Below, piece after piece: positions 29,236-38,283 of a stretch of 64,000 nt of DNA. Origin of the DNA: Chitinophagales bacterium (lineage in GTDB: Bacteria; Bacteroidota; Bacteroidia; Chitinophagales; JADIYW01); NCBI GenBank assembly GCA_019694955.1, contig JAIBAX010000016.1, positions 1 through 64,000 of the forward strand, written 5' to 3'. Made by a program: the position numbers and the translations under genes. Numbering within the stretch: the first letter of the stretch is position 1; each line of letters starts with the position of its first letter. The notes beneath the pieces are model-generated. The model was not told the origin of the DNA. It ran no database searches and saw only the letters and a list, made by a program, of their open reading frames with translations.

Positions 29236-30531
29236 TTAGATGATTTTTGCTTGCTTGTTCCACTTTTTCCAGTGATAATTATAAGAGAAAGGCATTTTCT
29301 TAGGCGCAATTTTCTCCACTATGTTTGTCCATTTTTGTAAAAAATCCATGGAAATCTTTACTGCTTTATCGCTAACATTTTCTGAATATTGAGTCTCCGT
29401 CAAGTGAAATATCTCTTGCTGCACCTGATTTCTTTCTAATGTAAATGCTTGTATGAATTCTTGATACACCGGTAACGCACGTCTGTGGAATTTCTCCCAT
29501 TGCCACCAATACGATTCATCATAAACATTCGTAGAAGTAAATAAAACATTATTCGCTAGATAGGAAGAATCAAAATAGAAAGGTTTATAAATAGATAAAC
29601 AGGATGCTGCAGTACCTGTAAACCACACGGGAAATTTTTTTTGCCCCAGCATCGCCACCATTGACCCGGTAGTTTGGGAAGGCGTAAACAGTCCTGAGGC
29701 GTGGAGGCATAAATTGTTCATTCCGGCATGTTGTGGCTCGAATTTTTCTTCATGATGTGTTCTTAAAATTTCAAAAATATCCGTTGTGTCGAGTTTGTGT
29801 TTCGGATAGTCTATTTTTGTATGGCAAAGATATTGTCTTTCTGCTCCTTTGGCAAGTCGACTCATAAAAGGTGCTGCAAAGGCGTCTGCAAAGGAAAAAT
29901 CTTTTTGTTTTGTCCATCCTTTTTTGGTGGCGTAATCAACGGTATCTTTCGAAATTCCGTCATATGCCGTAGTTATGGAGAGTCGGTTAGAAATTGCGCT
30001 TCTCTGTGTTACTTGTCGGTATACCCAATGTTGTCCGGCGGTTTCCAGAATAAAAGCCTTTTCCCTATCGGCGATTAAAAAGCTATTATGGTAATAAAAG
30101 TTTTTGTCTGTATATCCTCCGCAGGCATCTTGTCCGTATTGCTCTAATAACGAAACAATTTTTTCCAACGCCATTTCTGCATTGGTGCAACTTTCCAAAG
30201 CTAGTCGCAACATATCCATGCCCGTCAGCCCTGAATTGTCTTTTTTAAATTTCATTTTGGTAAATACAGCTTCATTGCCGATGGCTAATCCGTGTTCATT
30301 TACACCCATTTCTGCTCCCCACATTTGGAAAGGTTTGCTGAGCATTACACTATATCTGTGTTGTGGGTGTTCTACCTCAATAAACGTGCAACGCTGTTTA
30401 CTATTTTTGGCTTCATGTGCCGGAAACAGGTCAATGTTTTGTGCTTCATTGGGTTCACGGTCTGAATTTTTTGCTAACACAGGGAAACCCGATACAGACA
30501 TATGCGCCGGAATATAAAAAGTATCACACAT
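29236..30531 (-). CDS. secernin-like Ntn hydrolase (peptidase C69 clan)
   Basis: 431 residues. Begins MCDTFYIPA: Cys2 becomes the N-terminal nucleophile once Met is removed, as in secernins and C69 dipeptidases. KNSDREPNEAQ, QMWGAEMGVNEHGLAIGNEAVF and the later SLLEQYGQ, FLIADREKAFILETAGQHW and SNRLSI segments match secernin organisation. No signal peptide. Activity is probably amide or peptide hydrolysis. Pairing with the amine oxidase suggests joint catabolism of an amine-containing compound, which is inference. The start is fixed by the nucleophile position. Confidence 0.85.
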   Translation of the reverse strand: MCDTFYIPAHMSVSGFPVLAKNSDREPNEAQNIDLFPAHEAKNSKQRCTFIEVEHPQHRYSVMLSKPFQMWGAEMGVNEHGLAIGNEAVFTKMKFKKDNSGLTGMDMLRLALESCTNAEMALEKIVSLLEQYGQDACGGYTDKNFYYHNSFLIADREKAFILETAGQHWVYRQVTQRSAISNRLSITTAYDGISKDTVDYATKKGWTKQKDFSFADAFAAPFMSRLAKGAERQYLCHTKIDYPKHKLDTTDIFEILRTHHEEKFEPQHAGMNNLCLHASGLFTPSQTTGSMVAMLGQKKFPVWFTGTAASCLSIYKPFYFDSSYLANNVLFTSTNVYDESYWWQWEKFHRRALPVYQEFIQAFTLERNQVQQEIFHLTETQYSENVSDKAVKISMDFLQKWTNIVEKIAPKKMPFSYNYHWKKWNKQAKII

Positions 30532-30733
30532 GTAATAAAGTTATAAACTTTTTAACCGAAATTCATCATTAGAGGAAAATATGTTAGAATTGAAAGTTGG
30601 AAGGCTGTTATTTGTTGACATCCCGTTGTGTCGGGAGAACACCGATTATGCATTTTGTTGAAGAAATTTAGCGTTTTGTTGAATATTTTATTTTCTTAAA
30701 TCACATGCCTTTATTTTTGTCAGAAAAGATAAT

Positions 30734-31135
30734 ATGAAAAAGTGTATAGTTCTTGCCCTAGCTTTATTTTGGTTGCAATCTTTTAGCCAGCCATCATGCA
30801 TTTATTATTCTAAAATAAATCAGAATACTAATTTTATAAATAATACTGCACTTAATGTTTGCAAACTCAATACAGACAAGGAATTATTAAGGTATAGAAA
30901 ATTGAAAGTTTCTGGAATCACATTTACAACTATTGGTGGCGTTGGATTGATTGCGACAGGAATCGTTGCTTCATTTTATAATAATGTTGGAAACTTATTT
31001 CATCCACTATTAAGCAATTCAATAGGTTCTTATGTGATAATGGTTGGTGGGAGTGTATCTATACCGTTTTTGGCAATAGGACTTCCACAATTGGGCATAG
31101 GTATAAAAAGGAGTCGTACCATTAGAACATTTTAA
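30734..31135 (+). CDS. small exported or membrane protein, unknown
   Basis: 133 residues. N-terminal signal-like segment (CIVLALALFWLQSFSQ) followed by a polar stretch with two Cys, then two hydrophobic segments (FTTIGGVGLIATGIVASFY and IVMVGG-type glycine-rich region). A -7 box TATTTTTG at 30712-30719 precedes the ATG. I do not recognise the family. Glycine-rich paired helices after a short periplasmic region occur in many uncharacterised Bacteroidota proteins. It faces the aminopeptidase P gene tail to tail. Confidence 0.65.
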   Translation: MKKCIVLALALFWLQSFSQPSCIYYSKINQNTNFINNTALNVCKLNTDKELLRYRKLKVSGITFTTIGGVGLIATGIVASFYNNVGNLFHPLLSNSIGSYVIMVGGSVSIPFLAIGLPQLGIGIKRSRTIRTF

Positions 31136-31139
31136 TAAC

Positions 31140-32438
31140 CTAATGCGCATTCATCAAATCCTCAATTTCTTCTACTTCTAGTGGAATGTCTGCCATTAAA
31201 TCGAGTTGCCCGTTTTCTGTAATGAGTATATCGTTCTCAATTCTTATTCCAATGCCTTCTTGCGGAATATAAATACCTGGTTCACAGGTGAAGAGGTTTC
31301 CAACTTGCATTGGTTGGTATCTTGGACCTAAATCATGAACATCTAAGCCAAGGTGATGCGAGGTGCCGTGCATGAAGTACTTTTTATATAATGGATTTTC
31401 AGGGTCTTGCTTGGCGACATCGTTTTTATCCAATAATCCTAAGCCTATTAATTCTGATTCCATTATTTTACCGACTTCTTTATTATACTCCATCAATGTA
31501 TTTCCCGGTATTAACATGGTTATAGCTGTTTTCATCACACGTAGTACGGCATTATAAACGTCCTTTTGTCTGGGAGAAAAACGTCCATTTACGGGTATGG
31601 TACGCGTGAGGTCTGCATTATAATTGGCGTACTCCGCTCCGAAATCCATCAACAAAATATCGCCGTCTAAGCATGTTTTATTATTTTCTATATAGTGTAA
31701 AACACAGGAATTTTTTCCAGAACCAATGATAGGTGTATAAGCATGTCCCGTAGCCCTTTGTCTGATAAATTCATGGATAATCTCGGCTTCAATTTCATAT
31801 TCCTGAACGCCGGGTTTTACAAATTTCAATACCCTCAAAAATGCATCACGTGTAATATTGCAGGCATTTTGTGTTAAATCAACTTCTATCTGAGATTTTA
31901 TACTTCTCAAGGAAGACATTATGGGACCTAACCTATGTATGGGGTGTCCCGGATATTGATAGCGCAACTCATTGGCAAAACGGATATCTTTGTATGGAAC
32001 AAAGGATTCGAAGCGGTCATTCTCATTAAAATTCAAATATACAGATTCGCAGTATGTCATTAATGCCGGCAATACCATCTCAAAAGAATCGTTCCAAAAT
32101 ATCTTATTGATTCCGGATGTTGCTCTGGCTTCTTCCATCGTATATTTATGTCCTTCCCAAACGGCAATGACTTCGTTTGTTTTTCTAAGAAATAGGGCTT
32201 CTCTATACAAAGGATTGGGGCAATCAGGGTAGAGTATTAGAATGGTTTTTTCCTGGTCAATTCCTGTTAACCAAAATAAATCCGGATTTTGCCGAAATAC
32301 AAAGGATTGGTCGCCACTGCGGGGCATTTCATCGCTTGCAAATAAAATCGCCATGCTGTTTTTTGGCAATTTTGCAATCAGCTTTTTTCTGTTTTCAATA
32401 AAGAGGTTTTGGTCGATTGTCGTGTACTTCATACTCAT
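31140..32438 (-). CDS. Xaa-Pro aminopeptidase (aminopeptidase P)
   Basis: 432 residues. Removes N-terminal residues that precede proline. The AMP_N domain (about residues 8-130) contains FLWLTGIDQEKTILILYP. The M24 pita-bread domain follows with all five dinuclear-metal ligands visible: the two Asp in LLMDFGAEYANYNADLTRT, His in MHGTSHHLGLDVHD, Glu in CEPGIYI and Glu in GIRIENDIL. No signal peptide, so cytosolic. Start at 32438 or two codons later; both are equally plausible. It lies 37 nt after nadA on the same strand, so co-transcription is possible. Confidence 0.93.
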   Translation of the reverse strand: MSMKYTTIDQNLFIENRKKLIAKLPKNSMAILFASDEMPRSGDQSFVFRQNPDLFWLTGIDQEKTILILYPDCPNPLYREALFLRKTNEVIAVWEGHKYTMEEARATSGINKIFWNDSFEMVLPALMTYCESVYLNFNENDRFESFVPYKDIRFANELRYQYPGHPIHRLGPIMSSLRSIKSQIEVDLTQNACNITRDAFLRVLKFVKPGVQEYEIEAEIIHEFIRQRATGHAYTPIIGSGKNSCVLHYIENNKTCLDGDILLMDFGAEYANYNADLTRTIPVNGRFSPRQKDVYNAVLRVMKTAITMLIPGNTLMEYNKEVGKIMESELIGLGLLDKNDVAKQDPENPLYKKYFMHGTSHHLGLDVHDLGPRYQPMQVGNLFTCEPGIYIPQEGIGIRIENDILITENGQLDLMADIPLEVEEIEDLMNAH

Positions 32439-32475
32439 TTATTTATGCCGACCTCTGGTCGGCGCGATTTTTTTT

Positions 32476-33474
32476 TTACAAGCCTGCTTTTGCAGATATC
32501 TCTAACATTCTGTCTATTGGAAGTCTTGATTTTTCAATCAATAAAGGATCCATTAATATTTCTGGTTGTTCGTATTGCATACAGAGATAAATTTTTTCCA
32601 ATGTATTGCGTTTCATGTGTGGACAGTCGTTGCAAGCACAAGAATTATCCGGTGGTGCCGGAATAAATGTTTTTTCTGGACTGGATAATTGCATTTTGTG
32701 TAAAATACCTGTTTCTGTTGCAACGATAAATTCTTTAGCGGTACTTTGTTGTGTAAATTTTAGCAATGCCGTCGTAGAACCGATAAAATCTGATATTTCC
32801 AATAATGGCGCTTCGCATTCCGGGTGTGAAATCAACAGGGCTTCGGGATGTTTTAATTTTAACTTGGCAATTTTCTCTAAAGAAAATATCTCATGTACCA
32901 TGCAAGCACCGTCCCATAATATCATATCTCTCCCGGTTTTTTTAACGAGATAGGCACCTAAGTTTTTGTCCGGGGCAAAAATGATTCCTTTTTCTTTTGG
33001 TATGCTATTCACAATCACTTCGGCATTACTGGAGGTGACAATATAATCACTGAGGGCTTTTATGTCTGCGGTACAGTTGATATAAGAAACAACTACATGA
33101 TTCGGATGCTGTGCTTTGAATGCTGAAAATTCTTCTGCCGGACAACTATCTGCAAGTGAGCAACCTGCTTTCATATCCGGTAAAACGACTTTTTTATGGG
33201 GATTCAATATTTTTGCCGTTTCTGCCATGAAATGCACACCGGCAAAAACAATCAGGTCTGCAGTAGTTTTTTCTGCCTGTTGTGCCAATCCCAAACTATC
33301 GCCAATATAATCGGCAATATCCTGAATATCGGCATCCTGATAATAATGCGCCAACAAAATGGCATTCTTTTCCTTTTTCAATCGTTGAATTTCAGCAAAT
33401 ATATCTAATGTCGGATCAATATCAATGCTTAAATATCCGTTCTTGTCTATGTCTTGCTTTGCTTGATTAATCAT
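32476..33474 (-). CDS. nadA: quinolinate synthase
   Basis: 332 residues. Condenses iminoaspartate with dihydroxyacetone phosphate to quinolinate in de novo NAD synthesis, using a 4Fe-4S cluster. Likely ligands are C105 ([11 protein letters not shown]), C191 (WDGACMVHE) and C284 in the [13 protein letters not shown] motif. [20 protein letters not shown] at the N-terminus and [14 protein letters not shown] are diagnostic. Length is normal for the short NadA type. nadD lies one intergenic gap upstream on the same strand, but nadB and nadC are absent here. Confidence 0.96.
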   Translation of the reverse strand: MINQAKQDIDKNGYLSIDIDPTLDIFAEIQRLKKEKNAILLAHYYQDADIQDIADYIGDSLGLAQQAEKTTADLIVFAGVHFMAETAKILNPHKKVVLPDMKAGCSLADSCPAEEFSAFKAQHPNHVVVSYINCTADIKALSDYIVTSSNAEVIVNSIPKEKGIIFAPDKNLGAYLVKKTGRDMILWDGACMVHEIFSLEKIAKLKLKHPEALLISHPECEAPLLEISDFIGSTTALLKFTQQSTAKEFIVATETGILHKMQLSSPEKTFIPAPPDNSCACNDCPHMKRNTLEKIYLCMQYEQPEILMDPLLIEKSRLPIDRMLEISAKAGL

Positions 33475-33922
33475 AATTATATTATTTATATAAAATATTA
33501 TTATTGTTTATTAGCGACGTGGATTTGTTGAAACTTTATATTTTAAATGCTTTGTTTTATCTAATCTAAAAAGTTATTCAAAAGTTTCCACATCTTATTA
33601 ACGTGTCAAAATTAAGAAAATCAATGGTTTTTTTACTTTTCCCACATATATACTATAACTTTTTCCGCACGTTTTTGTGGAGAATATTTTTTGCTTTTTC
33701 TGTTCACCTGAGATTGTTTCCATGTGTATAATTGACTAATAATTTTGTTTGTTTATTTGTTTCTTTTTACACTTAAAAAAGGAGAAAACTTATGAACTTT
33801 TGCAAGTACACCATGCACATAAAATGTGTACGTTTTGTGTTTGCAATGTGTATATCTTTTAATTGATTAATAATTAAATACATATATTATTAATTATAAT
33901 GTTTAAAACTTTTTTTGAGCAT
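33475..33922. other. AT-rich 448-bp intergenic region with DnaA-box-like sites
   Basis: The longest very AT-rich gap in the window, between two minus-strand NAD genes. It holds one match to the relaxed DnaA box TTWTNCACA (TGTGTATAA inverse at 33723) and several one-base misses (TTTCCCACA, TTTTCCGCA, TGTGGAGAA, GTTTCCACA), with nearly pure A/T at both ends. It also contains a plus-strand -7 box (TAATTTTG, 33740-33747) and a short ORF. A replication origin is possible but unproven: no dnaA or dnaN is nearby. Confidence 0.3.
33792..33866 (+). CDS. possible 24-residue peptide with strong Shine-Dalgarno
   Basis: ATG at 33792 preceded by AAAAAAGGAGAAAACTT, an unusually good ribosome-binding site for this phylum. 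A -7 box (TAATTTTG) lies 44 nt upstream, with TTTC 19 nt before that. The peptide has four Cys in 24 residues and no known family. With such a short ORF in AT-rich DNA, chance is a serious alternative. Confidence 0.2.
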   Translation: MNFCKYTMHIKCVRFVFAMCISFN

Positions 33923-34498
33923 TTACTGATACAAATGATGTTCATTTATATACTTTTCGACACTTTCAAGTACCATATATTTAATAACTAATTGACCTTC
34001 AATACGAGATCTTATTTCAGTTGAAGAGATATCTAAAAATGGTAGTTTTATATAATGAAAATGTGGATGTTGCCATTTATCTGTGTAATCGTGTGCTGTT
34101 TTTCTATTATATATGTAGATGTGGTTGTTTTTTATAATTTCTTCATAGTTTTTCCATTTGTGTAGTTTTTTAAGGTTATCTTCTCCAAGTATCAATGAAA
34201 AGGTATGTTCTTTAAATGTGTTTCTTAGTTCACTTAAGGTATCTATAGTGTAGGAAGGTTTAGGTAAGTGAAATTCTATATCTGATACTTTAAAATACGG
34301 ATGCTGAGAAATGGCCATTTCTACCATTTTATATCTATGTTCTTCTTTTGCTAATGTTTTGACATCTTTTAAAGGATTTTGCGGTGAAACGATGAACCAA
34401 ACTTCATCAAAGTTTGCTTTCTCTTTCATATATGTTGCCAAGAGCAGATGCCCGATATGTATTGGATTGAATGAACCCGGAAAAAGACCAATTTTCAT
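33923..34498 (-). CDS. nadD: nicotinate-nucleotide adenylyltransferase
   Basis: 191 residues. Adenylates nicotinate mononucleotide to form deamido-NAD. The nucleotidyltransferase signature GLFPGSFNPIHIGHLLLA is at the N-terminus, followed by the EVWFIVSPQNPLK substrate loop, the LILGEDNLKKLHKW segment and the C-terminal LDISSTEIRSRI (the ISSTxIR motif). Length is typical. The gene overlaps the upstream glycosyltransferase stop by 4 nt, so it is translationally coupled to a glycan operon despite belonging to NAD synthesis with the downstream nadA. Confidence 0.95.
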   Translation of the reverse strand: MKIGLFPGSFNPIHIGHLLLATYMKEKANFDEVWFIVSPQNPLKDVKTLAKEEHRYKMVEMAISQHPYFKVSDIEFHLPKPSYTIDTLSELRNTFKEHTFSLILGEDNLKKLHKWKNYEEIIKNNHIYIYNRKTAHDYTDKWQHPHFHYIKLPFLDISSTEIRSRIEGQLVIKYMVLESVEKYINEHHLYQ

Positions 34499-35583
34499 GT
34501 TTTGGAAATTTGTTTATAGAGTTGAAGATATTTTTCGCCTGTTTGTTGATAGGAAAAATTTTGTACAGTAATTTTTCCATTAACAGCAAATTTGTCCCTT
34601 AACTCTTTACTTTTTAAGAGATATATTGTACTTTCTGCCAAATGTTTCACGTCTTTTGGTGGATGGATAAATCCATTAAAATTATGGGTAATAATTTCCG
34701 GTATGCCACTTACATTTGTACTTACAATGGGAACATTTGCAGCAATTGCATCTAATAAGGTGGTTCCTATACCTTCAAAAATGGATGTGAATAGAAATAT
34801 ATCAAAAGCGTTTAATAGATCAGGAATATCATTTCTAAAACCTAATAGGAACACGTGATCTTTTAGATTTTCTTGTGTGATTTGATTTAAAAGAATTTCT
34901 TTCAGCTCACCTTCTCCGGCTATAAAGAAATATGTATGGGGAATTTGTCTAATAATTTCTTTAGCGGTTTTTATAAATGTTTGATGATCCTTCTGATCAG
35001 TAAGGGCACCAATATTTCCTATTATAAAGGAATCTTCTGGTAATGAAAACTCTTTTCTTAAAATATTTACTGCCTTATTTTGTTTAAATTTATCAATATC
35101 TATCCCAGAATGAATAGTAAGTAATGTAGATGATGATTTAATAGATGGTTGCAACATTCGTTTAACTGCTTCTGAAACGCAAGCAATTTTTTCTATTCGT
35201 GGGTAATTGTATTTATATTTTGAAATGATAGACGTTATGGGTCTTTCAATTCTTCGTGTGATAACGGCAGGAGTTTTAAGTCCAAAGATCAATGATGAAA
35301 GCAAATAAATATTATGGGCATGAGAATCATGACAATGTATAATATTAGAAGGCGTTCGTTGCTCATTTTTATAGAGTTTTTTGGCAGCTTTTATTGAAAG
35401 ACTGCTATTTTTTGTAAAGTGTACTATCTGAATATTATCTTCAACTTTGGTATTTAATATCGCATTTTCCGGACAGTATAATATTTGGATAGTTTTTCCA
35501 TTCAAATATTTTGTAAGATAGGCAATCTGTTGTTCCCCACCGCGCCATGTTTCAGCTGTCGATATATGTGTTATGCGAAGCAT
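34495..35583 (-). CDS. family-4-type glycosyltransferase
   Basis: About 362 residues starting at MLRITHISTAETWRGGEQQ; an in-frame ATG 42 nt upstream adds an unlikely hydrophobic tail and deeper overlap with the ligase gene. GT-B fold: N-terminal WRGGEQQ acceptor domain, IHCHDSHAHNIYL, then the donor-domain pattern FIIGNIGALTDQKDHQTFIKTA and the E-x7-E motif FTSIFEGIGTTLLDAIA. Retaining transferases of this type add hexoses to lipid-linked or LPS glycans. Together with the O-antigen ligase-like gene upstream it points to surface polysaccharide or lipooligosaccharide assembly on the cytoplasmic side. Confidence 0.88.
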   Translation of the reverse strand: MLRITHISTAETWRGGEQQIAYLTKYLNGKTIQILYCPENAILNTKVEDNIQIVHFTKNSSLSIKAAKKLYKNEQRTPSNIIHCHDSHAHNIYLLSSLIFGLKTPAVITRRIERPITSIISKYKYNYPRIEKIACVSEAVKRMLQPSIKSSSTLLTIHSGIDIDKFKQNKAVNILRKEFSLPEDSFIIGNIGALTDQKDHQTFIKTAKEIIRQIPHTYFFIAGEGELKEILLNQITQENLKDHVFLLGFRNDIPDLLNAFDIFLFTSIFEGIGTTLLDAIAANVPIVSTNVSGIPEIITHNFNGFIHPPKDVKHLAESTIYLLKSKELRDKFAVNGKITVQNFSYQQTGEKYLQLYKQISKT

Positions 35584-36841
35584 ACTTAATTTCAGAAAGT
35601 AAAAATACTGAAAAGAAAAATGCAAATGTCATACAATCTGTTTGTTTTAATAAAACGGCATCAGGAATGAATGTGATGAGATAGAACGATAGGAAAGATA
35701 CGCCAATGATAAACCATTTTTTTAGCTTATACATATAAATGACTGCTATTAGCAAAGACAATATAAAAACGGAAAAGCCAATTAAACCACCAACACCCCA
35801 AATATATAAGTATTGTGAATGGTGGTTAATAGTTAGTTGGTACTTTCCTGACGCATATGCTTTTTTGAGTTCAGTATCGAAATCCCCTATTCCTGTACCC
35901 ATCCAAAAGTTCGCTTGTATTACTTTCCAATTATTGATCCAAGAAACATATCTGCGGATGGAAGTTAGGTATTGCATTTCTTCCGGAGGAATGGCACGTT
36001 TTTTAAACTCATTTATTTCATAGAAATGTTGTTCGTATCTGTCTTGTAGTGCAGGAATATTTTTAAATGCGATATACGTACTTCCACCAATTATTAATAA
36101 TGAAATTATGAATCCCGATAGTATTCCAAAGAACTTTAGGTGTAGTTTTTTTTGTAGAAGTGTAGCTATTGTGAACATACTAAAAATAAGTAATCCACCT
36201 ACTAAAGCGATTTGTCCGCCTCTCCCACCTAATAAAATTGAAGCAATAATACATAAAACAGCAAGTATTACACAAAAGTATTTTTTTCTAAAAATAGCTA
36301 AAAACAAGGCTAGTAAGGTGGAAATACCCAATTGATTGCTCAATTGAATCCTGTCAACAAAAGCACATATCATTCCGTAAAAATCTATGCGATGGTTTGG
36401 ATGTGGAAGAAATATTTTGTCGTAGGAAGATAATTTAGATGTTATATCATCTGAACCATAAGTATATAATAAAGTAACTGAGAAGGAAAATAAAGTGGCA
36501 CCAATAAACGTGTAACTGAGTGTATTAAAATGTCGTGAAACAATTTCTTTTTGTATGGAAATAATTATAGGAATGATCAATAATGGTGAGAAACCGATTA
36601 AGTTTTTTATGCCTTCATTTAATTGCGTAGAATTCAATAAGGAAAAAAGAAGTATAATAAATGTGGTAGAAACAAGCATAATCGGCGACCGTTCCCATTT
36701 CCTTTCTTTTGTAAACAGCTGATAAAAGGAAAAAACAAGTAGCGATAATTCAGTAATATTTCCAATGGCTTTGGATAATGGCAAAGCTGCACAAAAGAGG
36801 TATAACAAAAATATAACGATATTGTTGGTGCTGATTTTCAT
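35552..36841 (-). CDS. O-antigen ligase/polymerase-like membrane protein (Wzy_C)
   Basis: 429 residues with about eleven membrane helices. The large periplasmic loop before the last helices carries the Wzy_C signature region: RRYVSWINNWKVIQANFWMGTGIGDFDTELKKAY followed by NHHSQYLYIWGVGGLIGF, where His and the Gly-rich helix are conserved in WaaL/Wzy enzymes. It probably transfers or polymerises a lipid-linked glycan in the periplasm. First gene of a minus-strand unit with the glycosyltransferase and nadD (overlapping frames). Ligase and polymerase cannot be distinguished from sequence. Confidence 0.85.
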   Translation of the reverse strand: MKISTNNIVIFLLYLFCAALPLSKAIGNITELSLLVFSFYQLFTKERKWERSPIMLVSTTFIILLFSLLNSTQLNEGIKNLIGFSPLLIIPIIISIQKEIVSRHFNTLSYTFIGATLFSFSVTLLYTYGSDDITSKLSSYDKIFLPHPNHRIDFYGMICAFVDRIQLSNQLGISTLLALFLAIFRKKYFCVILAVLCIIASILLGGRGGQIALVGGLLIFSMFTIATLLQKKLHLKFFGILSGFIISLLIIGGSTYIAFKNIPALQDRYEQHFYEINEFKKRAIPPEEMQYLTSIRRYVSWINNWKVIQANFWMGTGIGDFDTELKKAYASGKYQLTINHHSQYLYIWGVGGLIGFSVFILSLLIAVIYMYKLKKWFIIGVSFLSFYLITFIPDAVLLKQTDCMTFAFFFSVFLLSEIKYASHNTYIDS

Positions 36842-36923
36842 AATGGTTTGCCAAAAATAATGATATATAAGGAACTCTACCTAGAAAAAAATCGTTATAT
36901 CGTTATTCAAAATTTATACCTTT

Positions 36924-37505
36924 ATGGTGTTGGCGATGGAACCGAATATTAGCATAGACAAAGAAGTTGTTTTTGAAAAGGATTTTTTTCCTTTTGCAGA
37001 TGCTTTATACAACTTTGCATATCATCTTACATATAATGAAGAAGATGCGAATGACTTGGTTCAAGATACTTTTTTAAAAGCATACAGATATATTAATTCT
37101 TTCCAGAAGGGAACTAATGCAAAGGCTTGGTTGTTTAAGATATTGAAGAATGGTTTTATTAACCACTATCGAAAGAAGTCAAAAGGACCCAGTCAGATTG
37201 ATTATGAAGAAATCATCGCTTATCAGGATGCTGATGATGATAATGTTCGAAATAGTCATCTGGATTTAAGAGAAGAGATTTTTGATAACTTACTCGGAGA
37301 TGAGGTAAGTATCGCTATTAACTCTTTACCTATTGACTTTAAAACGGTGATTTTGTTGTGTGATGTTGAAGGGTTTTCTTATGAGGAAATAGCAAAAATT
37401 ATCAATATACCTGTTGGAACGGTCAGATCCCGTTTACATAGAGGAAGAAATTTATTAAAGGAACGATTGGAAAAATATGCCATTAGCATGGGTTATAAAA
37501 AATAG
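36924..37505 (+). CDS. ECF-type RNA polymerase sigma factor
   Basis: 193 residues. Region 2 spans about 20-90: FFPFADALYNFAYHLTYNEEDANDLVQDTFLKAYRYI is the core-binding and -10 recognition helix set. Region 4 at about 130-185 contains VILLCDVEGFSYEEIAKIINIPVGTVRSRLHRGRNLLKERL, a standard helix-turn-helix. SigH/SigE-like. A second in-frame ATG four codons downstream is also possible. Immediately followed by a small zinc-binding protein that looks like its anti-sigma factor, so the pair probably forms a stress-responsive switch. Confidence 0.93.
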   Translation: MVLAMEPNISIDKEVVFEKDFFPFADALYNFAYHLTYNEEDANDLVQDTFLKAYRYINSFQKGTNAKAWLFKILKNGFINHYRKKSKGPSQIDYEEIIAYQDADDDNVRNSHLDLREEIFDNLLGDEVSIAINSLPIDFKTVILLCDVEGFSYEEIAKIINIPVGTVRSRLHRGRNLLKERLEKYAISMGYKK

Positions 37506-37508
37506 GGT

Positions 37509-37760
37509 ATGGAAGCAAAACCGTCAACCAGGCATAATTGTAAAGAAGTAATGGAAAGAATACATTCCATTATCGATGGAGAAATGACACGTCATGATAG
37601 GCAGCAGCTATTGGCAGAAATAGAAAATTGCACACATTGTACGGAGCATTTCGTTAAATCTTCAAAGATTAAAACACTCCTTCACTTAAAATTGGAACGA
37701 AAGTCTTGCGGGGAAGCACTATTGGTTTCTATTCGCAATAAAATTAGTAATCAGCATTAG
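37509..37760 (+). CDS. putative zinc-binding anti-sigma factor (ZAS type)
   Basis: 83 residues, starting 3 nt after the sigma factor stop. It contains HNCKEVMERIHSIIDGEMT and ENCTHCTEHF; the second Cys pair with an upstream His/Cys fits the HxxxCxxC-type zinc site of RsrA/ChrR-like anti-sigma domains. There is no membrane helix, so it is a soluble, possibly redox-sensing regulator that would bind the sigma factor in the cytosol. Assignment rests on motif and position. Its stop overlaps the convergent OMP gene by 4 nt. Confidence 0.78.
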   Translation: MEAKPSTRHNCKEVMERIHSIIDGEMTRHDRQQLLAEIENCTHCTEHFVKSSKIKTLLHLKLERKSCGEALLVSIRNKISNQH

Positions 37761-38236
37761 AAATAGTATCTAAAAGCAAAAGCGGCATCCCTAGGTTCTA
37801 CACGTGTACCGGGAACATTGTTTTTGAATATATACAACCGTGGTTTGAAATCGAAGGACATATTCAGGTTGAATCTCCTTACAGAATATTCTAAACCGAT
37901 AATGGGATCTACAGACATATTGAAGAATTGTGCCCCAAAAGCAAATCCTCCGCCTCCACCAATGTACCAGTTTAATCCATCAAAAGAATGGGGCATTTCA
38001 AAATGCCTTTCGTATAATGCAGTAAGTGCAACACCTGTATAACGTCCATAAACGCCGGGAATAAGATCAAAATTAGCAAGACCTTCCAGAAAATTTAGGT
38101 TTTGATTGGGACTCCATTTCCCTGTTAAACCAAATCCAAACCCAAGTCTGGTACCTATTGCAGCAGAATAATTTTGCGCAGAAGAAGTTTTATATATTGA
38201 TAGGAGTAGGCAAAATGCAAAGATTACTTTTTTCAT
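37757..38236 (-). CDS. small outer-membrane beta-barrel protein
   Basis: 159 residues. Signal peptide (KKVIFAFCLLLSIYKTSSAQ) then amphipathic strands rich in Gly and aromatics (IGTRLGFGFGLTGKW, WYIGGGGGFAFGAQFF, NLNMSFDFKPRLYIF) and a C-terminal FAFRYYF with the terminal Phe expected of barrel proteins. It resembles the small OmpA/porin-like eight-strand barrels of the phylum. Function is unknown. Confidence 0.75.
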   Translation of the reverse strand: MKKVIFAFCLLLSIYKTSSAQNYSAAIGTRLGFGFGLTGKWSPNQNLNFLEGLANFDLIPGVYGRYTGVALTALYERHFEMPHSFDGLNWYIGGGGGFAFGAQFFNMSVDPIIGLEYSVRRFNLNMSFDFKPRLYIFKNNVPGTRVEPRDAAFAFRYYF

Positions 38237-38283
38237 AAATGCTATATGTTGGTTGACAATAGAACGAAAGTAATCAAATCAAA

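Noticed and set aside
30581-30661. 26-codon ORF preceded by GAGG
   Set aside because: No -7 box, no recognisable protein feature and easily expected by chance; the region between 30532 and 30711 otherwise holds only a short CCCG/CGGG dyad.
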